Positions 10,630 through 19,162 of a DNA stretch of 64,000 nt are shown piece by piece. The translations under genes and the position numbers were made by a program. The notes beneath the pieces were generated by a model that did not search any database, was not told where the DNA came from, and saw only the letters and a list, made by a program, of their open reading frames with translations. Each line of letters begins with the position of its first letter. The stretch's first letter is position 1. Source of the DNA: Polaribacter haliotis (GTDB lineage Bacteria; Bacteroidota; Bacteroidia; Flavobacteriales; Flavobacteriaceae); NCBI RefSeq assembly GCF_014784055.1, contig NZ_CP061813.1:211501-275500 (forward strand), given 5' to 3'.

Positions 10630-13600
10630 TTAAAGCTGAATGTTTATATCGTTTTTATCTTGTTTTAGTAGTTCTATAAATTTAGAAGTATTAATTAATA
10701 CACCACCTTTTCTATATTGATTTTCTTGATAAATAATATCAATATTTTTACCATTTACTGTTATTTTCTTTGGATGATATTCCTCTTCTTTTACAGAAAA
10801 ATGAATAGTTAAAGGATATCCTTTGTACTGAATAGAGGCAGATAATCCGTCAAAGTTTTTAGGAATTACAGGGTCTATAATTGTTTTTCCATATTCAGTT
10901 CGAAGACCTAATAAATGCCAAACTAAAAGGCCCATATAAATTCCTGGTCCGCTCGAATAAATTCGCCAACCACCTTTTAAAGTTATTTTACCTTCTTTTA
11001 GTTCTTCATAACGCTCATCAGCTTCATACCTGTTTTTAAACGTAACATCCGAACTACTATAATAACAATTAGATTGTCTAAAATCTCCACAAGTAACAAT
11101 TTCATTATAAGCAATTGGGTTTGCTTGTCTTAAAGCTTTTACAAATGCTGTAGCATTACCAACTCTTGCTTGAGTTTCTGCATAACGTAAATGTGCGTGC
11201 ATGTACATAATACCTATTTCTCTACCAAAAAAGCTACTACTTTCTGCTCTTTGAAATATGGTTTGAATTCCTCCATTGTATTTCGGAGGACGATTCATTA
11301 AACGTGCGCCATCTGGTCCTTTTAAATGTTTTTCAATCAAATTCAAATGAAATTGAGCTTGTTCTTTTGTAAAAATACCACTGATAATTCCTCTAATCAT
11401 TGGTAACAAACGATATTGAATATTCGTTTTTGTGTCTGAAGGATGTAATAATAAACTAATGCTATTATCATCTTCTATTAAACCATGACCAGCAACAATA
11501 TTATCTTTAATTAAGTATTTATTAAAATCTGCTTTTATATTAGCGCAAATATTTTTTAAACGTGTTTCCTTTTTGTGGTCTCCAATTAATTGATATACTT
11601 CTGTAAAGTTTGAAAATGCTTGATAATTCAATTCAACTGTCCAACTAGAAATTAGTTTTTCTGCCAAATCTTTGCTTGCAGGTTGCATAGAATCATTCCA
11701 ATCTCCACCACCAAAAGGCACAAAAGAAGTATTAGGAATAAAGGAATCTACCAGCATATCTATAAGCCTTTCTATATGTTCTAAAAGTGATGTTTTTTCA
11801 ACAGTTTCTGTCCCTTTTTCATTATAATAAGGAAGTATTTCTGATAAAATTTCTGCATCTCCTGTTGCTTTAATATAGTTTCCTAAAGCAATAATACACC
11901 AATGATGAATATCTCCATGAGAAGAACCTGCTCTAATTTCAGAAAAACTATCAAACATCCACCATTGTGGCCAACCACCATCTGTATTTTGATTAGAGAA
12001 TATAATTTTTAATATTTCTTTTGCTTCATCGTATTTTTCTGTACATAAAAGCAATTCAAAAGGCCCTTGTGTTGTGTCTCTTGTTCCCCAAGCAGCACCG
12101 TCAAATTGCTCTAAACCATGTGGTGTTAATAAATGTGTAAGTGCATTAACTCCATACCAAGGTAAAATTTCTTGTAGTACAGAAATATCTTTGTCATTTC
12201 CTTTTAGAGAAAGGTTAGAAGATAAATGATTCCAATCTTCTTTAGCGTTTTTACAATCTAAAGCAAATTGTATATCTGTGTTTTTTATTGCAACAAAGTT
12301 AGAACCTTTAACAACTTCACCTAAAAAACTAATGCAAAAATTCGAAGTTTCTTTTACTGAAATATTAAAGAAAGAACCACCATGTTTTTTTCCATCATCA
12401 TACAGCGTTTCATTACCAGTAATTTTATAATTTACTTCGTTACTTTGTAGGCGAATTCTAAATTGAGAGCTTGGAAATTTATTAGCTATTTGGCTTTCTT
12501 TATTTGGTTTTGCTACAAATTCTTGTGGATTCAGTTCCTGAATTTTCCAATCTATAGCTTCGTCTAAATTGTTGGTAACTAATATATTTACTTTTGAACC
12601 ATTCAGAACTTTAAAGTCCATATTTACTTGTGGAGCATCTTTAGACGTCCAAGTTCTTATTTGAAAACAATGCTCTTTAAATTTATAAATCCATCTACAA
12701 TAATTTAAGCCCATTTCAAAGGCAGAAGGAATGCCTAAAAGATATTTTTTATCTTCAATTTCTATAAAAATCCTTTGTCCGGTTTCTACTTCTAAATTAA
12801 ATTGACTCGAAGAAAGAGATAAAAAACGATTAAAATTTGTGTTTCCTTGCGTTATATGAGAGTTGAAAACACCACATGCATAAGAAGTTGTAGAAACGAT
12901 ACTTTCATCTGGAGTATAACCAGCTTTTGCTTGCATTATATGTCCATGAGGTCGATCTACTAAAATTTCTTTTTCTTTTAATACAACATGATTATTTTCT
13001 TCATAGAAAAAAGACAGCAATTGATCACCTTTATATTCTAAATGACGTTTTTCTTTACTAAAATAGTGGTCTAATTCCTCTAAATCTAAATTATGAACAG
13101 GTAAAAAAGTAGCCGCATTAAAAATATTTTTGCTGGGTTTAAAAGAACCCTCTTTTTCTTGATGAATGGTATTCTCTTCAAACTCATTTATAACATCAGA
13201 TAAAAGATCTAAATCTTTTTCGGTTGTAGATTCTGGGTGATTTGAAACATATTTACCAACAAAAACACTATGGTGAGTTTCATCCTTTTTTAACAGAAAT
13301 GGTTTTTCTTGTAAAGCAACAATAGCTAATTCTCCAGAACATTCTCCGTCTAATTTTTCTTTCAATAAACTTTCAGGAATACCAGTTTCTCTGTAGCTTT
13401 TTCCGTAAAACTGAATACCATCTGTACTTGCAGATTCTGCAGTATTTTTACAGGTTAAGAGTAACCAAGGCGTTTCTGTGCTTGCTTTAAAGTTTTGTCG
13501 ACAACAAACAACAGTGCCATAATTAGTGTCTTCTAAAATACGTCTTTCTAAATATTGACTAACATAATATTCGTTTACCAAAGCATCAGATACTTCTTTT

Positions 13601-13989
13601 AAACCCACATCTTGAATGTAAATTACATCTAATTCTAAAACTGTGTTAGAAGTGTTTTTAGTTTCTAAAGACCACTGCCAGCTTAAGCTTTTAGAAGATA
13701 ATTGTAAAGTACATTTATAAGAAATAGTATCCCAAGTACCTTCCGCAATAAAAGTGTTCTCATTTATGGTAAAAGTACTATTGCTTTCTGGTCCTAAAAT
13801 TGCTTTATATGAATAACCGTTTGTTTTTTTTCTTAAATATAAATTTGCGCCAGCTTTAGAAAATAATGATGTTTCTTTCAAGCTAATTCTTATGGGAGCC
13901 GCTTTTACACTTTTAACTAAACCGTTCTCTAAAAACTGAAAAGAAAGACCTTTTGAGTTTTCTATATTTAAATAATTATTTAAAGCCAT
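10630..13989 (-). CDS. GH94-type oligoglucan phosphorylase (probable 1,2-beta-oligoglucan phosphorylase)
   Basis: A 1119-residue protein without signal peptide, so cytoplasmic. The N-terminal half is a beta-sandwich. The C-terminal half is an (alpha/alpha)6 barrel with QFDGAAWGTRDTTQGPFELL, GGWPQWWMFDSF and GGGDWNDSM, and a C-terminal jelly-roll with YPLTIHFSV. GDWND carries the general-acid Asp of GH94 (D766). The length of about 1100 residues is that of 1,2-beta-oligoglucan phosphorylases and of GH149 beta-1,3-glucan phosphorylases, which share this layout. I favour the beta-1,2 activity because of the GH144-like enzymes in the operon. The reaction would release glucose 1-phosphate from imported sophoro-oligosaccharides, saving ATP. 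It sits between the importer gene and the discoidin gene. Family assignment is good, and linkage specificity is inferred. Confidence 0.75.
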   Translation of the reverse strand: MALNNYLNIENSKGLSFQFLENGLVKSVKAAPIRISLKETSLFSKAGANLYLRKKTNGYSYKAILGPESNSTFTINENTFIAEGTWDTISYKCTLQLSSKSLSWQWSLETKNTSNTVLELDVIYIQDVGLKEVSDALVNEYYVSQYLERRILEDTNYGTVVCCRQNFKASTETPWLLLTCKNTAESASTDGIQFYGKSYRETGIPESLLKEKLDGECSGELAIVALQEKPFLLKKDETHHSVFVGKYVSNHPESTTEKDLDLLSDVINEFEENTIHQEKEGSFKPSKNIFNAATFLPVHNLDLEELDHYFSKEKRHLEYKGDQLLSFFYEENNHVVLKEKEILVDRPHGHIMQAKAGYTPDESIVSTTSYACGVFNSHITQGNTNFNRFLSLSSSQFNLEVETGQRIFIEIEDKKYLLGIPSAFEMGLNYCRWIYKFKEHCFQIRTWTSKDAPQVNMDFKVLNGSKVNILVTNNLDEAIDWKIQELNPQEFVAKPNKESQIANKFPSSQFRIRLQSNEVNYKITGNETLYDDGKKHGGSFFNISVKETSNFCISFLGEVVKGSNFVAIKNTDIQFALDCKNAKEDWNHLSSNLSLKGNDKDISVLQEILPWYGVNALTHLLTPHGLEQFDGAAWGTRDTTQGPFELLLCTEKYDEAKEILKIIFSNQNTDGGWPQWWMFDSFSEIRAGSSHGDIHHWCIIALGNYIKATGDAEILSEILPYYNEKGTETVEKTSLLEHIERLIDMLVDSFIPNTSFVPFGGGDWNDSMQPASKDLAEKLISSWTVELNYQAFSNFTEVYQLIGDHKKETRLKNICANIKADFNKYLIKDNIVAGHGLIEDDNSISLLLHPSDTKTNIQYRLLPMIRGIISGIFTKEQAQFHLNLIEKHLKGPDGARLMNRPPKYNGGIQTIFQRAESSSFFGREIGIMYMHAHLRYAETQARVGNATAFVKALRQANPIAYNEIVTCGDFRQSNCYYSSSDVTFKNRYEADERYEELKEGKITLKGGWRIYSSGPGIYMGLLVWHLLGLRTEYGKTIIDPVIPKNFDGLSASIQYKGYPLTIHFSVKEEEYHPKKITVNGKNIDIIYQENQYRKGGVLINTSKFIELLKQDKNDINIQL

Positions 13990-14032
13990 AACCTGTATTG
14001 TTGTGTATTTTTTTTTAAAGTTAGATGTTCAT

Positions 14033-16117
14033 TTATTCTTGTTCGAGCTCTCTTTTCTCTATTGCAGCTTTAATTTCAAAAGACTTTTCTTCTGTTAATG
14101 GGTACTTTAAAGTGAATAAGAATGAAATAATACAAAGAATTAAAGGCAACCCAATTTCTACAGCTCTCATCATTAAAAGTGTGTAAGGAGATTGTTGGTT
14201 TAGAGGCATTACTTGCAGTTTTATATCTTTAATTGCTGCGTAAAACTCATCTAAATTGGTTGTTTGTAAATTTTTAAGTTGATGATTAATTTCTGATAAA
14301 TTAGTAACCAGATTTTTATAGTGTTCTGTACTATTTTTATTTGTTGTAGCTTCTTTCTCTAAATGGTCTAATAATAATGCACCATTTAATTTGGCTTTGG
14401 TAAGCTCAATTTTTGAAAAAGATGAAATATTTTGATTAGCAACCCTTTTAAATTCTGAATTTACTTCTTTATAATCTAAAATAGAATGCTGGTTTTCTAA
14501 AGTAGTTTTTATTTTTACTATATCTTTTGAAGCATTTACATAAAGGTCTTTTTTGAAGTTCTTTTCGCTTTTACTTGCTTCTGGATTTTCTGCTATTTTA
14601 TTTTCTAAATTATTTAGAGTTATTAGATAATCATCAACATCAGTTAAATTTTCATTGTAAAGTGTATTTAAGTTTTTCTGATATTCTAAAAAAGTTAAAT
14701 CTTGAGATTCTTTAACGAATGCGATATTTTTTTCAATCTTATTAATGGAACCTTTAAAATCATCTACTTTTATCACTTGTGTTTCATCAAATTGAGTAAA
14801 AACAATTAATAAACCTGCCACAAAACTTGCTAATGCAGTTCCCATTTTTATAAACCACCAAAAAATGGAATAATAACTACCTTCAGATTTTCTATTTGTT
14901 TTCAAATAATCTTCGTCACAAATATCACCTACCATAGAAGAACCTAAAGTAAAAAAGAACAACATTCCAATAGATAATAAAATGGTTGGAATTACTATTA
15001 AATAAGGAAATTCGTGGTTGTAGCACACAATTTTAGACAATTGAGCCAAAAACATTAAACCAATTGCAATCAGTAATGTTTTTCTTTTACCTACTTTAGG
15101 ACTTAACCAATTTAAAGGAAAAACTGCAAGTAAACCTGTAATTGCCCATACAGTTCCATTGATTCCTAATAGGGTAGCAGCTACTTCTTTGTTTCCATCA
15201 AAAATGTAATAAATAGGAATATAATAGCCGAGTAAATTCACAAAATTAAAACCCATTGCCAAGGTAAAAACAATAGCTACTAATCTAATAAATGTTTTAT
15301 TTTTAAAGGTATGCTTAATATCTCCCCAAAATGGCGTCTTTTTTTGTTTTTCAACTTTTTTAAATCCAGGTTCTTTTACAGTAAAAAACCACCAAAAAGA
15401 AAGCGGAATTAAGATAACAGCTACTAACATAGAAACATATTTCATTCCATCTGCTTCATTTCCATCAGCACCTTTAAAATACTCCATATTTGCTAATGCA
15501 AAAAGCCAAGGAGTACTCATTGCAAAAAGGTTTCCTAAAAAACTTTTTGCGCTAAATAACCGTGTTCTTTCATGGTAATCATTAGACATTTCCATACCTA
15601 AAGCACCATGAGGAATTTCAAAAATTGTACAAGCTGTAAAAAATATTAAAAGCCAAAAAAGGATATAACCTAATTGAAACCATTTAAAACTCTCATCTGT
15701 AGGAAACCATTCATGAACCAATTCACCATCAGGAATCCACCACATTAATACAAAACTAATGGCAACTGCAATTCCACCGACTAATAAAAAAGGTCTTCTT
15801 CTTCCCCAGCGTGTTCTAATATTATCTGAAAAATGCCCAACAATTGGGTCTGAAATAGCATCCCATAAACGAGGTATAATTAGAATAACTCCAAGCCAAA
15901 GAGCACTTAAACCCATGCTAATGTTTCCAATAAGCCCCATTAACTGCCCTGCAATGTTAAATAATGCTATGGGTATAATTCCGCCAAAACCATAAGCTGC
16001 TAATTGTAAAAAAGGAATTTTGCTATCTTTTTTTACAGGTTGATGATTTTGTGGAGAACTACTCATTTTTATGTTTTTTGTATCTAAACTTGTTTTCTTT
16101 TGGGTATAATAAACCAT
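14033..16117 (-). CDS. GPH/MFS sugar importer with long coiled-coil insertion
   Basis: A 694-residue inner-membrane transporter of the MFS_2/GPH type, related to SLC45. The signature RLWDAISDPIVGHFSDN, followed by RTRWGRRRPFLL, lies between TM2 and TM3. About eleven transmembrane helices precede residue 450, and a last pair of hydrophobic segments lies near 650. Between them is a soluble, lysine- and glutamate-rich insertion of roughly 190 residues with coiled-coil character, absent from ordinary family members. A second Met at residue 18 (MSSSPQNHQPVKK) is a more usual start, because the first 17 residues look like leader sequence. It should import oligosaccharides from periplasm to cytoplasm for the phosphorylase and GH3 enzyme. 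The phosphorylase gene follows after 43 bp. Confidence 0.8.
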   Translation of the reverse strand: MVYYTQKKTSLDTKNIKMSSSPQNHQPVKKDSKIPFLQLAAYGFGGIIPIALFNIAGQLMGLIGNISMGLSALWLGVILIIPRLWDAISDPIVGHFSDNIRTRWGRRRPFLLVGGIAVAISFVLMWWIPDGELVHEWFPTDESFKWFQLGYILFWLLIFFTACTIFEIPHGALGMEMSNDYHERTRLFSAKSFLGNLFAMSTPWLFALANMEYFKGADGNEADGMKYVSMLVAVILIPLSFWWFFTVKEPGFKKVEKQKKTPFWGDIKHTFKNKTFIRLVAIVFTLAMGFNFVNLLGYYIPIYYIFDGNKEVAATLLGINGTVWAITGLLAVFPLNWLSPKVGKRKTLLIAIGLMFLAQLSKIVCYNHEFPYLIVIPTILLSIGMLFFFTLGSSMVGDICDEDYLKTNRKSEGSYYSIFWWFIKMGTALASFVAGLLIVFTQFDETQVIKVDDFKGSINKIEKNIAFVKESQDLTFLEYQKNLNTLYNENLTDVDDYLITLNNLENKIAENPEASKSEKNFKKDLYVNASKDIVKIKTTLENQHSILDYKEVNSEFKRVANQNISSFSKIELTKAKLNGALLLDHLEKEATTNKNSTEHYKNLVTNLSEINHQLKNLQTTNLDEFYAAIKDIKLQVMPLNQQSPYTLLMMRAVEIGLPLILCIISFLFTLKYPLTEEKSFEIKAAIEKRELEQE

Positions 16118-16201
16118 TACATCGCTTTATCTTATTGTAGATAAGTAAAAACTTGTTTTAATTAAAAGTTATGTAATGGTTGTATTATAAGGGCAATGGT
16201 T

Positions 16202-18172
16202 TTACTCCCATCTGATATCGTCTACATAATAAATATCTGGGTTGGCTCCATTTGCTTCTCCTCCATTGAAAAAGAAAACTATTTTTTGATGATCTTTTGA
16301 TGCTTGTGAACTAAAATCGAAAGTATATTCTGTCCAAACTCCTGTTGTATTTATTGCACCCCAAATTTCGTTTACATCAGAAGTACCACCTTCTAATTTT
16401 GCCAAAAGAGGCACGTTTTTGGTTGATAAGACTTTAATTTTTAAAATGTTCTTTGTAGATAAATCTATAGATTTACCGAAGTTAAATAATAAATGATCCC
16501 AAGCATTTGTACCATCATCTCTTACTTCTAAAACGGCTGCGCTGTTATTAATTCCAGATTTGTTTGGGTTATCTACAGCTATAGTTGCAGCGTTACCTTC
16601 AATAGAATAATTTTGCTGGCATTCTGCGTCGCTTACAATTGTTTCATCTGCAACAACACCAGTACAAGATATTGTATTTGCTTCTACAAATTTTACATCA
16701 TCTATAAAATAAATATCTTCTGTTGTTCCATCATTTTGTCCTCCATTAAAAAAGAAAACTACTTTGTTATGTTTCTTGTTTGCTTGGCTACTAAAATCGA
16801 AGCTATATTCTTTCCAATCTCCAACAACATCTATTGTTCCCCAAATTTCGCTTGCTGCAGAAGTTCCTCCTTCTAATTTAGCTAATAATGGGACAGCTTT
16901 AGATGAATGAACTTTAATTTTCAAGATATTTTTTGATGTTAAGTCTATTGCTTCTGTATTATCAAAAATTAAAAAATCGAAAGGAGCTGTTCCATCATCT
17001 ATTACTTTAAGAACGTTTAAACTCTTGTTATTGGCGTTGTTATTTGGGTTTTCTACAACTTTTGTTGTTACATTACCTTCAGGGTTTCTATTAATTTGAC
17101 AATCAAAATCATTTAAAATTGATGCATCTGAAATTGTATTCGCACAAGGATCTTCTGTAAACCTTAAATCGTCTATAAAGTATTCATCTGTACCATTTGT
17201 ATCTACACCAGCATTAAAAAACAGTACTATTTTAGTATGATTTTCTGTTGCTTGATCTAAAAAGTTAAATGTATATTCTTTCCATTCTCCAGCAACAACT
17301 TGTTGGTCTTTTTCAACTGCGCCAGATGTTCCTCCCTCTAATTTTACTTTTAAGGTTCCAGCAAGAGGTGCATATACTTTTATGCTAAAGATGTTGTTTG
17401 TAGATAAATCAATCGCTTCTTCGTAATCTATTATTACTGCATCCCAAGCACCAAGTTCATCTACATATTTCCCACTAAAATCACTTTCATTTACTGTAGA
17501 TTTGTTAGGTGTTAATATCTTTTCTACTTCTGGAATAGCTACATTTTTTTGGCAATCGAAATCGTTAACAATACTTTTATCTTTATCTACACCTTCACAA
17601 ATATTTTTTGAGGTGTCTAAAAATAAATCATCTAAATAGTAAACTGCAGCATTATTGGTTGCGTTAAAACTTAAAGTTAATTTATTATGTTCTTCTTTAG
17701 AAAAAGCACTAAAATCGAATGTATATTCATGCCAGCCGTTATCTGCATTGATATTTTGTTCTAGGCTAGTTGCGCCTGTTTTACCACCTTCTAATCTTAC
17801 ATTAATTTTACTTTCTTCTTTTGTTCTAATTTTAATTTTAAAAATAGCAAAATTTGCAAAATCTATTGCTGTACCTAAATCTATAGAAATATCTTCACCT
17901 ACAACATCAGAATCTACATACTTACCTACAAAAAGACTTTTGTTTATTTGAATTTCAGCAGGGTTTCTAACAACTTCTACGTTTGCTAACACAATATTAG
18001 ACTGACACTCGAAGTCATTAATAATATTAGGGTTTACAACAACATTAGTATCTTCACATGGTGTAAAGGTAATTGTTGGAAATTTCTCTAATTCATTTTC
18101 ACAAGAAGAGTAACTAAATACTATTAACAATAAAACAGTATATTTTTTAAGGTGCAACAGTACGTTTTTCAT
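16202..18172 (-). CDS. Surface lipoprotein with four putative glycan-binding modules
   Basis: A 656-residue lipoprotein with lipobox FSYSSC near residue 24. After a short linker come four related modules of about 140 residues, starting near 50, 200, 345 and 505. Each opens with a (N/S)DF(D/E)CQ motif. Each contains KYVD or an equivalent, A-I-D-L-S-T-N-N, KLEGGTS, EYTFDFSSQA, K-I-V-F-F-F-N-G-G and DIYYLDDIRW. The last ends exactly at the stop codon. This is a jelly-roll-like, CBM-type pattern, and no catalytic domain is present. It starts 6 bp after the stop of the 265-residue T9SS module protein. It fits the role of a surface glycan-binding protein (SGBP) working beside SusD, catching the polymer with several sites. 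Ligand specificity is inferred from the locus only. Confidence 0.7.
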   Translation of the reverse strand: MKNVLLHLKKYTVLLLIVFSYSSCENELEKFPTITFTPCEDTNVVVNPNIINDFECQSNIVLANVEVVRNPAEIQINKSLFVGKYVDSDVVGEDISIDLGTAIDFANFAIFKIKIRTKEESKINVRLEGGKTGATSLEQNINADNGWHEYTFDFSAFSKEEHNKLTLSFNATNNAAVYYLDDLFLDTSKNICEGVDKDKSIVNDFDCQKNVAIPEVEKILTPNKSTVNESDFSGKYVDELGAWDAVIIDYEEAIDLSTNNIFSIKVYAPLAGTLKVKLEGGTSGAVEKDQQVVAGEWKEYTFNFLDQATENHTKIVLFFNAGVDTNGTDEYFIDDLRFTEDPCANTISDASILNDFDCQINRNPEGNVTTKVVENPNNNANNKSLNVLKVIDDGTAPFDFLIFDNTEAIDLTSKNILKIKVHSSKAVPLLAKLEGGTSAASEIWGTIDVVGDWKEYSFDFSSQANKKHNKVVFFFNGGQNDGTTEDIYFIDDVKFVEANTISCTGVVADETIVSDAECQQNYSIEGNAATIAVDNPNKSGINNSAAVLEVRDDGTNAWDHLLFNFGKSIDLSTKNILKIKVLSTKNVPLLAKLEGGTSDVNEIWGAINTTGVWTEYTFDFSSQASKDHQKIVFFFNGGEANGANPDIYYVDDIRWE

Positions 18173-18178
18173 AAATTG

Positions 18179-18976
18179 TTATTGTTTAATTATTTTAATG
18201 TCTTTAACATTGTTATTAGATTTTACTTTAACAAAGTAGATACCTTTACTTAATTTAGAAACATCTAATAAATATTCTTGTTTGTTAATGTTTTTATTTT
18301 GAATTACTTTTTGACCACTGATATTATATACATTAACATTTTGAATGTTATTACCAGTTGTTTTAATGTTCACTAGATCTTTTGTAATTGTTGGAAATGC
18401 TACTATTTCTTTTTCTAAAGCAATATCGTTAATGCCAGCTGTTGCAGATGAAGTCCATTGTATATCATCTAAAAAATAAATATCTGAAGTTGTTCCGTCA
18501 GATTTTCCAGCATTTATAAATAATACTAATTTTGTGTTAGCATCTCCTCCAGTAGAATTATCTGAAAAACCACTAAAATCGAAAGTAAATTCTATCCAAG
18601 AATTTAATGGACCTTCATCTATACTAAATGGAGACCAAACTTCTCTTGCAGATGTGCCACCTTCTAATTTTGCCAAAATTTGAATAGATTTAGGAGTATG
18701 AAGTTTTATTTTTAAAAAGTTATTTGTAGATAAATCTATAGCAGTTCCATAATCGAAAACTAAAGCGTCAAAACCTTCTGTTCCATTATCTACATATCTA
18801 CCAACATTTGCACTAGTATTAATTCCTGTTGCAGATGGGTTTGCTACCTTGGTTAAAGTTGTTGGGTAGGCTCCATGAGATGGGCCAGAACATTCAAAAT
18901 CTGTAAGAGTAGGGTCTACACATTGTGCAAAAGTATTATAAGAAATGAATAGAACTATAAGTAAAATTTTTTTCAT
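18179..18976 (-). CDS. T9SS-secreted single-module glycan-binding protein
   Basis: A 265-residue protein. A signal peptide (MKKILLIVLFISYNTFAQC) is followed by one copy of the module repeated in the neighbouring lipoprotein (about 22-178, with KLEGGTSAREVWSPF and DIYFLDDIQW). A type A sorting domain ends the protein (about 190-265, SKLSKGIYFVKVKS). It is a free or surface-attached binding protein with no catalytic part. It is the first gene of the second PUL transcript. A shared operator at 19109-19140 lies 133 bp upstream, and the regulator's terminator hairpin lies in the leader. Its module is closest by eye to the second module of the 842-residue protein, with which it shares GPLNSWIEFTFDFS-type wording. 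Confidence 0.75.
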   Translation of the reverse strand: MKKILLIVLFISYNTFAQCVDPTLTDFECSGPSHGAYPTTLTKVANPSATGINTSANVGRYVDNGTEGFDALVFDYGTAIDLSTNNFLKIKLHTPKSIQILAKLEGGTSAREVWSPFSIDEGPLNSWIEFTFDFSGFSDNSTGGDANTKLVLFINAGKSDGTTSDIYFLDDIQWTSSATAGINDIALEKEIVAFPTITKDLVNIKTTGNNIQNVNVYNISGQKVIQNKNINKQEYLLDVSKLSKGIYFVKVKSNNNVKDIKIIKQ

Positions 18977-19064
18977 GAGATGAGTTTTTAAATTATCTCG
19001 TAAATTTATAGTAAGTGTTTTAAAATTAAACTGTAGTACTTGGTTGTAAATAAAAATAGTATCT

Positions 19065-19087
19065 AAAACACTGTTTCACAGTGTTTT
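19065..19087 (-). terminator. Terminator of the regulator gene, inside the next leader
   Basis: Perfect 10-bp arms AAAACACTGT and ACAGTGTTTT enclose the loop TTC. On the minus strand a T-rich tract follows. It ends the transcript of the regulator at 19163. Because the second PUL promoter probably lies just upstream (19088-19140), the hairpin may also fall in the 5' leader of the gene at 18976. Confidence 0.7.
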
Positions 19088-19108
19088 AAAAATAGTAATT
19101 ATTTTATT

Positions 19109-19140
19109 TTTAACATAATGATGTATTGTTGATGTGTTGT
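19109..19140 (-). promoter_or_regulatory. PUL operator, copy 2 (upstream of the 18976 operon)
   Basis: On the plus strand it reads TTTAACA, 3 nt, TGATGT, 5 nt, TGATGTGT. The same three blocks with the same spacings occur upstream of susC at 34369-34399. The two TGATGT blocks are 11 bp apart, one helical turn. The TGTTAAA edge lies about 19 bp before a minus-strand TATTTTTA resembling a -7 box. The site therefore abuts the -33 region, where an activator such as the locus's LuxR-type regulator would bind. Confidence 0.65.
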
Positions 19141-19162
19141 AAATACGTTGTTTTTTTAGCTT

